Of a stretch of DNA of 64,000 bases, positions 58,952 through 64,000 are shown in pieces. The DNA lies in the NCBI RefSeq assembly GCF_003369915.1, contig NC_046675.1, positions 30,876,001-30,940,000 of the forward strand, given 5' to 3'. How positions within the stretch are numbered: the stretch's first letter is position 1; each line of letters opens with the position of its first letter. Under the pieces are notes generated by a model that worked only from the letters and a program-made list of their open reading frames with translations, did no database searches and was not told the origin of the DNA. The translations under genes were made by a program, and so were the position numbers. Source of the stretch: Drosophila miranda. Its lineage: Eukaryota > Arthropoda > Insecta > Diptera > Drosophilidae.

Positions 58952-59490
58952 TTGGAAAGCCCTTTCGAATTTCAGCCAAAAACCACCTCTGTTAACGCTC
59001 TGTTAAATTATCATAAGTTCAAAAGTGCAAGCGGTTAGCTTTTATTAAAAGTTTCTACTTATTTACACCCAGTTTTTATACTCAACAACAAAGCTCTTAA
59101 GCAGCTGTAAGCCGAGAGCTTTTAGGTGCAGTCAAAGCTCTGCTTCTCTTTCGATTATTGGCTCTCTTAAGCTTCTACGTTAGTTGGTTCTCTTAAGGGC
59201 GCCCACACAAAAGTTTATTGCCCCGCTCACAACAAGTGGACGTGACGGTATACACTGCACTATGGAGTGTATGTGCTTCAGAGGACAATATGTTAATAAA
59301 GTGTTTAGTGTTTGTCTCAATTAGCCGGTTTCATAATTACTAGAACATATAAATAAAATTCAAGTAATGTTAATGAAAAACATCATTATTATATAAATAA
59401 TAAAATAATATATACAACAAATCAAATAAATCATATATCAATCATAATCAAATGGCCTTTATATCTTCATTTTGTTAAAATAATACATTT
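58952..59490. other. 3' flank of the small gene
   Basis: No gene is visible. AT-rich, with several cttaag and ctcttaag motifs near 59093-59200. Confidence 0.5.
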
Positions 59491-59501
59491 CTTGAGGTAC
59501 T

Positions 59502-59705
59502 TACCTCTGCCCTCTCCACCTGCCGTAGAGTATTCACCAGTCGTCGTTTTTGCTTGCCTTGCACTTATTCACGGCGTTACACTCTCACTCTCTTCGGGAC
59601 GCGCGTTCGCTCTCTCTCTCTCTCTCTCTCTCTCTGCCGCACAGTTAGTCGCTCTCTTCCCGTCTGTCGCCATACGTCACAGAAAGCGTTATCTTCCCAC
59701 TAGAG
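59502..59705 (-). other. Possible minus-strand noncoding first exon
   Basis: The minus strand ends GGGCAGAG followed by the strong donor GTAAGTACC (donor G at 59501), preceded by about 200 bases of GC-rich, GAGA-containing sequence typical of a Drosophila 5' untranslated exon. A short ATG frame inside it stops within the exon, so the coding start would be in a later exon to the left. No downstream exon was identified. Confidence 0.35.
59610..59635. repeat. (TC)n / GAGA tract
   Basis: Thirteen TC dinucleotides; on the minus strand a GAGA run. It is part of the presumed divergent promoter region and a likely GAGA-factor binding stretch. Confidence 0.8.
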
Positions 59706-59947
59706 TGTAAAACGTGTTCCGCGGATGCGGAAATGACATTGATAGTGAAATTTTAGCTTAATTTTTTCGTTATTTTTTGTTTAAACCACAAACATTCACT
59801 AAAAAAAAAAACAATAAAAAATACCATAAACAAGTGAACTTTTATTGAAAAACTTTGACTTGCACTAAAACAACCGAAACGAAACGGAACGAAAAACAAT
59901 AAATGAAATTAACATAAACAAAAGCGAGTGAAGCGTACGTGCAAAAT

Positions 59948-60012
59948 ATGAAGCTGATTTCCACATTCGTTTTCTTGGTGGTGGCGTTTTACAAGCTTTT
60001 CAAGAAATTTTT
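59948..60012 (+). CDS. First coding exon of a gene continuing to the right (partial)
   Basis: The ATG at 59948 begins MKLISTFVFLVVAFYKLFKK, a hydrophobic segment followed by lysines, which fits a signal anchor or signal peptide. The exon ends in phase 2 at a good donor, TTTTT then GTAAGTTT (60013). Without splicing the frame stops two codons on, so an intron is required. The roughly 200 bases upstream are AT-rich with aaacaaccgaaacgaaac-like sequence typical of a fly 5' untranslated region, including a tiny upstream frame at 59903. I found no later exon in the window, so the rest probably lies beyond 64000 after a long intron. The protein family cannot be told from 21 residues. Confidence 0.5.
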
Positions 60013-60013
60013 G

Positions 60014-63000
60014 TAAGTTTCCATAATTATCTAATACTTGTGTCCTTTGTTGTTGTGGGAGGTGCCCGTGCACGTGCCCGTGCAATTGTCCTTTTCTTGA
60101 AAAAAATCTGTGACTTATTGACAAAACAACCTCAGCAGCGGGCCGTGCCGTGCAGCAAACAAAAACAACCACAGTAGGCTGCAATAAAAGCATTGTGGTT
60201 CCCGTTTGTTTGTTGCTTCGTTGCTTTGTTGCTTTTCATAAATCAAATTTCCTTTGTGCAGGTCTCTGCATTTATTCAGCTTTTTCTTTGTTCCTCTTGC
60301 AGGGGGTTTTCTTTTTTGTTTTTAAATAAATTTTGCTTCAATGCGAGCCTCTTTAGCTGCTGATTAGTGCGAGTGACAGGGAAGAGAGGGGGAGAGAGCT
60401 TTCCCACACTCTCTGGCTGGCTCTCAATCTATCCCCGGCTAATTTTCTCTCCCTCTCTGTCTCTCTATATTAGCGCCTCGCACGTTTTTTGTTTGGGTTT
60501 GAGGCCGCTAGAAAATTGGCTAGAGTCATGGTGCATTTTTCTAGGGTGTGTTGCTCTCTATCTATCTCTTTACATTAAAGCTAATTGGGTAGTGCTTTAG
60601 TCACCCCATTTGAACACACCCTGCCCTGCGGCTTGCTATTTGGGTTGGTATTTGGGGGGTCTTCCTGCATATAATTTACTCAAGTTCCTGTTTGTTGCTC
60701 TTGTTTTACGAGTGCCTTTGTGTGTGTGTGTGTTTGTGGATGAGTGTGTGGTTGACAACAGAAATGGGTTTTTAATTACTCCTACCATAACGGTTCTTTG
60801 TGTATATGGATGTACATGTGGGTGTGTGCGTTTGAGGGCGTTGTGTACATAATTTGAACAAGCACAAAAGATCCCCACTGATTAAAGAGGGGCTTGCCCT
60901 TGTTCAAGAGACCCGAGACCCCATAATTTCATTCGCAATTGTGGGGAATACCCCGATACAAAAGATCTCAGTTTGTTTGGAGGAAATGGATAATTGACAG
61001 ATGCCAGATGCTACCCCGGCAGAATTTTTGAGTGTGTTGTGGTCAGGTGGGCTTTAATCATACCCTAGCCTACAGTGGTAGAACATGTCCATCTAGGAAT
61101 CTAGTAGTCCACAAACAATTTAACATGGCATTTATCAATTGACCATCATCTAATCTAGACTCCATCAATTTCCCATTAAGCTCAGAGATAAAAGATATAA
61201 ACCCATAAAACCCTCAATAATTATTAACAATATTTTATTTGCATTTAAACTATAATAAATTGTACATTTTAAAATCTTTAAATTCCAAAATCAATCCAAC
61301 AATCACTTTTCAATCAACATTCTTCGTCTGTCAAAATTTTTAGCACCAAATTGATGAATCTTGAAATCTATCAGGCAAAACAGACAAAGTATGTACTTTA
61401 AGTAATCCTTTTCTGTCAACACCCAAAGCAAAAATCCACTTATTCAGCACTCAACATTCATTACCCAACCCAACCTACCCCAAAAGCGACTTAAAGACTT
61501 GAGCCGGCAGATCAGCAGTCAACCGAAAACTCGAAACAACCGGAATGACTCAGTTCTAGAACACATGTACATATGAATGGCATACATATGAATGTAAGAG
61601 CGTATGTGAATCGAGTCTCATAATCCATTCTGGACAAACACTCGAAATACATAGACTGCTAGAAAAGTCCCACTCTGATAAGAACACTCAAAGAAAACAG
61701 TTCCAATACCAAAAACAAAAAAATATAAGAAATAAATACATACATACATATATGATTTCTTTTGTACATTATATAGAACGGGCACGCTTACGGTTTGCCG
61801 AATTTGATAAGACCCAAAAACCCAGAACGCCTCAAAGTACACGTAAACAAAACAGTAGAATGGCAGACTATAGCTGACTACATCGAAAACCCATTTGAAG
61901 TATCATATAATATAAATATATGTATATATGATAAATAGAAAGCAAACTTTATACCGGCCGCAAGCACTCAAACAAGGCCGTGGTGGGGTCCACTCGAAAA
62001 ACCATAATCTTATCGCAATGGCCAGAGCACTGGGCTGGGGCCGAGAGCAATAAAAATACACATAGAACTAAATAGTTGTAGTGGCCCCTCCAACTGCCCC
62101 ACCGAACAGCAGTAACCTTGACAATCTCTGGATTCGCTCATAGAACAACGCAAATGCAACCGCTTTAAACTAATTAAAACCAAATACATCCAGGCAACGT
62201 CACATTTTTCTGCATTCTCCCAACCAGAGCTTATCAAAGCAGCCTTGCAAATAAATTCACCCTTTGAATCTTTTATAGCCAACATGTGGGCGAAAGAGTT
62301 GTGTTCAAAGAACTATTATGAAGTGGCAATTGTGCTCCTGTTATAGCCGATAAGATACAGTCCAGACGAAGCCAGACACGATCAGCGCGTCACTGGAGGC
62401 ATTTTGTTATCAATTCCGATTTACAAATCGTTCATGGATTGACCCACTCCCATGCAATAAATTAATGGGTAATGAATTATTCGAGTATGTACTCGAGTTG
62501 TCTTTGAGTTAAATCTCTGAGATATTTATAAAGGGAAGAATACATATATATAAGAAACTAGAGTTTTGCTTCAAGGGCTTTAAATGTCTGTTTTATGGAG
62601 AGGATGGAGTCGCCTTTAAGGGAACTGTATGCTTTATAAACAGATGAACCTTGGTTCTGGGAATTTTTATTGAAATTTCACTCAGAATTTAGATGCCACA
62701 ACCTTGAACCAAGTAATTTAATCTCAAAATGGAACAAAAAAGAATAAAACACCATTTTCCTTATTTTCAGAATAATAAATATTTTTGAAACAATAAGTAT
62801 ACTTTCTATATCTTTATTCCTTCCTTCCATCTGCCTTGTGCACGATCTGCTATATTTCTTCGGTAGCTCTTTGCTCTTACCCTTCCATGCCATACACTTG
62901 TGGACTTGTATTCGCTATCAATGTCAAACAGAGTTACAAGTCAGCCCCCATAGAAACCAAAATCAAATACTAAACGAACTGTAAACATACATATGTATAC

Positions 63001-63050
63001 GAGCACAGAGCAGCATTACAGACCCTGAGAGAGTGAGCCATTGAACTTAT
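60014..63050. other. Probable intron or intergenic DNA
   Basis: No supportable exon. Simple repeats (GT near 60719-60732) and AT-rich stretches. If the 59948 exon is real, this is probably its first intron. Confidence 0.45.
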
Positions 63051-63276
63051 TACGATAATGAGGTAGCCAGAGAGCGAGTGAGAGTGAGAGAGAGAGTGTA
63101 GCGATTATTGTGCAACCGCCTCGTTCAGACAGACACCCAAACAGAGAGCGTTAGAGGGGGAGAGAGCACACCATTATCAATATCCTTATCAGCAATGCTC
63201 TCTCTCTCTCGCTGGTACTCGGTGGTGGGAGTGGGAGTATAAATGGCGCAAAGCACCATCCATCGAGTTTAGTTCT
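63051..63276 (+). promoter_or_regulatory. TATA promoter with GAGA elements
   Basis: GAGAG/CTCTC clusters (63069-63095, 63140-63212) precede TATAAAT (T at 63238). The A (63271) of GTTTAGTTC lies 33 bp after it, the same spacing as in the UGT cluster. This marks a probable transcription start near 63271 for a gene or isoform running right. Confidence 0.6.
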
Positions 63277-63427
63277 TTGCAGTTCGTCGGAGGCATTAGA
63301 ACCAATTAAATTTCCGCTTTTTGAAAATCTACTTATCGATCCATTTCGACTGCTTTTTTGGATACTCTTCGATTTTCACTACTTAACCATGTGTGGGAGT
63401 GCATAGAGCATAGTGGGCAACAAAATG
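63271..63427 (+). other. Possible 5' exon ending at a splice donor
   Basis: From the predicted start the sequence runs to CAAAATG followed by GTGAGT (donor at 63428), a good donor directly after an ATG. The exon may carry only the start codon or be untranslated. It could be an alternative first exon for the gene that begins at 59948, or a separate gene. The open frame that reads through (63358-63639) has no family features. Confidence 0.4.
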
Positions 63428-63433
63428 GTGAGT

Positions 63434-64000
63434 TCTGCACAGACCCCGATAGACCCCATCCTCTGCTGAACGAAGAACCCGCTTGCAAAATGCCCCACGA
63501 ACCGAACGAACGAATTTTCGAGTCCAGTCCAATGAAAGGCGGCTGGAATCAGCTTTTGCCGGAGCAGAACCAGTTATTTCCAAGCCAAAGTCGACGCGAT
63601 ATAGTGCCCATACTCGTACAGGCGAGCATTTACGATTAAAACATACAATCTGTCGCTAGGCGGTTGTATAACGAATTAATCAAACCTAAGCAAAAGCGTT
63701 TAAGCGTTTAAAGTGTGCCTATACCCTAGAAACCAGATGATATATGTGTGCTAGTTAGGCGACAGGAGAATATGTACTTGTGCTTCTAGCTTCTAGAAGA
63801 TCTTTATTGATGGGTTGCTAACCAAAAGAAATGGAATTTTCATACACATAAATGGGAAAACAGTCTTGGTAGGCAATTTATTACAACAGACCGTTGTCAG
63901 GGAAAGTCTCTGCTGTAAGAACAGCAATGGTAAGCATCTTTAGATGCCCTGTAATATCAAAAACTGTCTCGTCAAGGCATGACAGAAAATCAAACGATGA
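63434..64000. other. Right end, presumed intron
   Basis: No supportable gene. If the donor at 63428 is used, this is intron sequence. Confidence 0.4.

Overview
The window looks like Drosophila genomic DNA. It has compact genes with 50-70 bp GT-AG introns, TATA boxes about 30-33 bp upstream of TCAGTT-type initiators, GAGA-rich promoters and many short dispersed repeats. Its core is a cluster of UDP-glycosyltransferase (UGT) genes with a carboxylesterase inside it. From memory this matches the D. melanogaster 86D cluster (Ugt35a/b, Ugt86D genes and the esterase CG4757). I could not run a search, so no gene symbols are assigned; the UGTs are named A to I from left to right.

Layout. 1-6.2 kb: no convincing gene; AT-rich DNA with short dispersed repeats. 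6.25-16.85 kb: UGT-A (minus), UGT-B (plus, broken reading frame), and UGT-C and UGT-D (plus, a recent tandem pair). 19.0-20.8 kb: a secreted-type carboxylesterase (plus). 23.3-34.9 kb: UGT-E, F, G and H (minus) and UGT-I (plus); H and I are head to head with 176 bp between their start codons. 35-58.5 kb: about 23 kb with no supportable coding gene, holding simple repeats, minisatellites and several copies of two unfamiliar dispersed repeats. 58.5-64 kb: a two-exon gene for a small basic protein of 114 residues, then three inferred gene starts (a minus-strand donor at 59.5 kb, a plus-strand first coding exon at 59.95 kb, and a TATA promoter at 63.24 kb) whose bodies lie outside or are not visible.

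Function. Membrane-bound UGTs of the endoplasmic reticulum attach a sugar, in insects usually glucose, to small lipophilic molecules such as plant toxins, pigments and hormones; an esterase can expose the hydroxyl groups they use. UGT-A, C, D and E keep the canonical catalytic histidine, donor-binding signature and C-terminal KxKxx retrieval motif. UGT-F and G keep the donor domain but replace the histidine with glutamine. UGT-H and I have lost the histidine, the THGG histidine, part of the phosphate-binding loop and the retrieval motif, while their reading frames stay open. This paired, stepwise loss of catalytic features in intact genes is the most interesting signal in the window.
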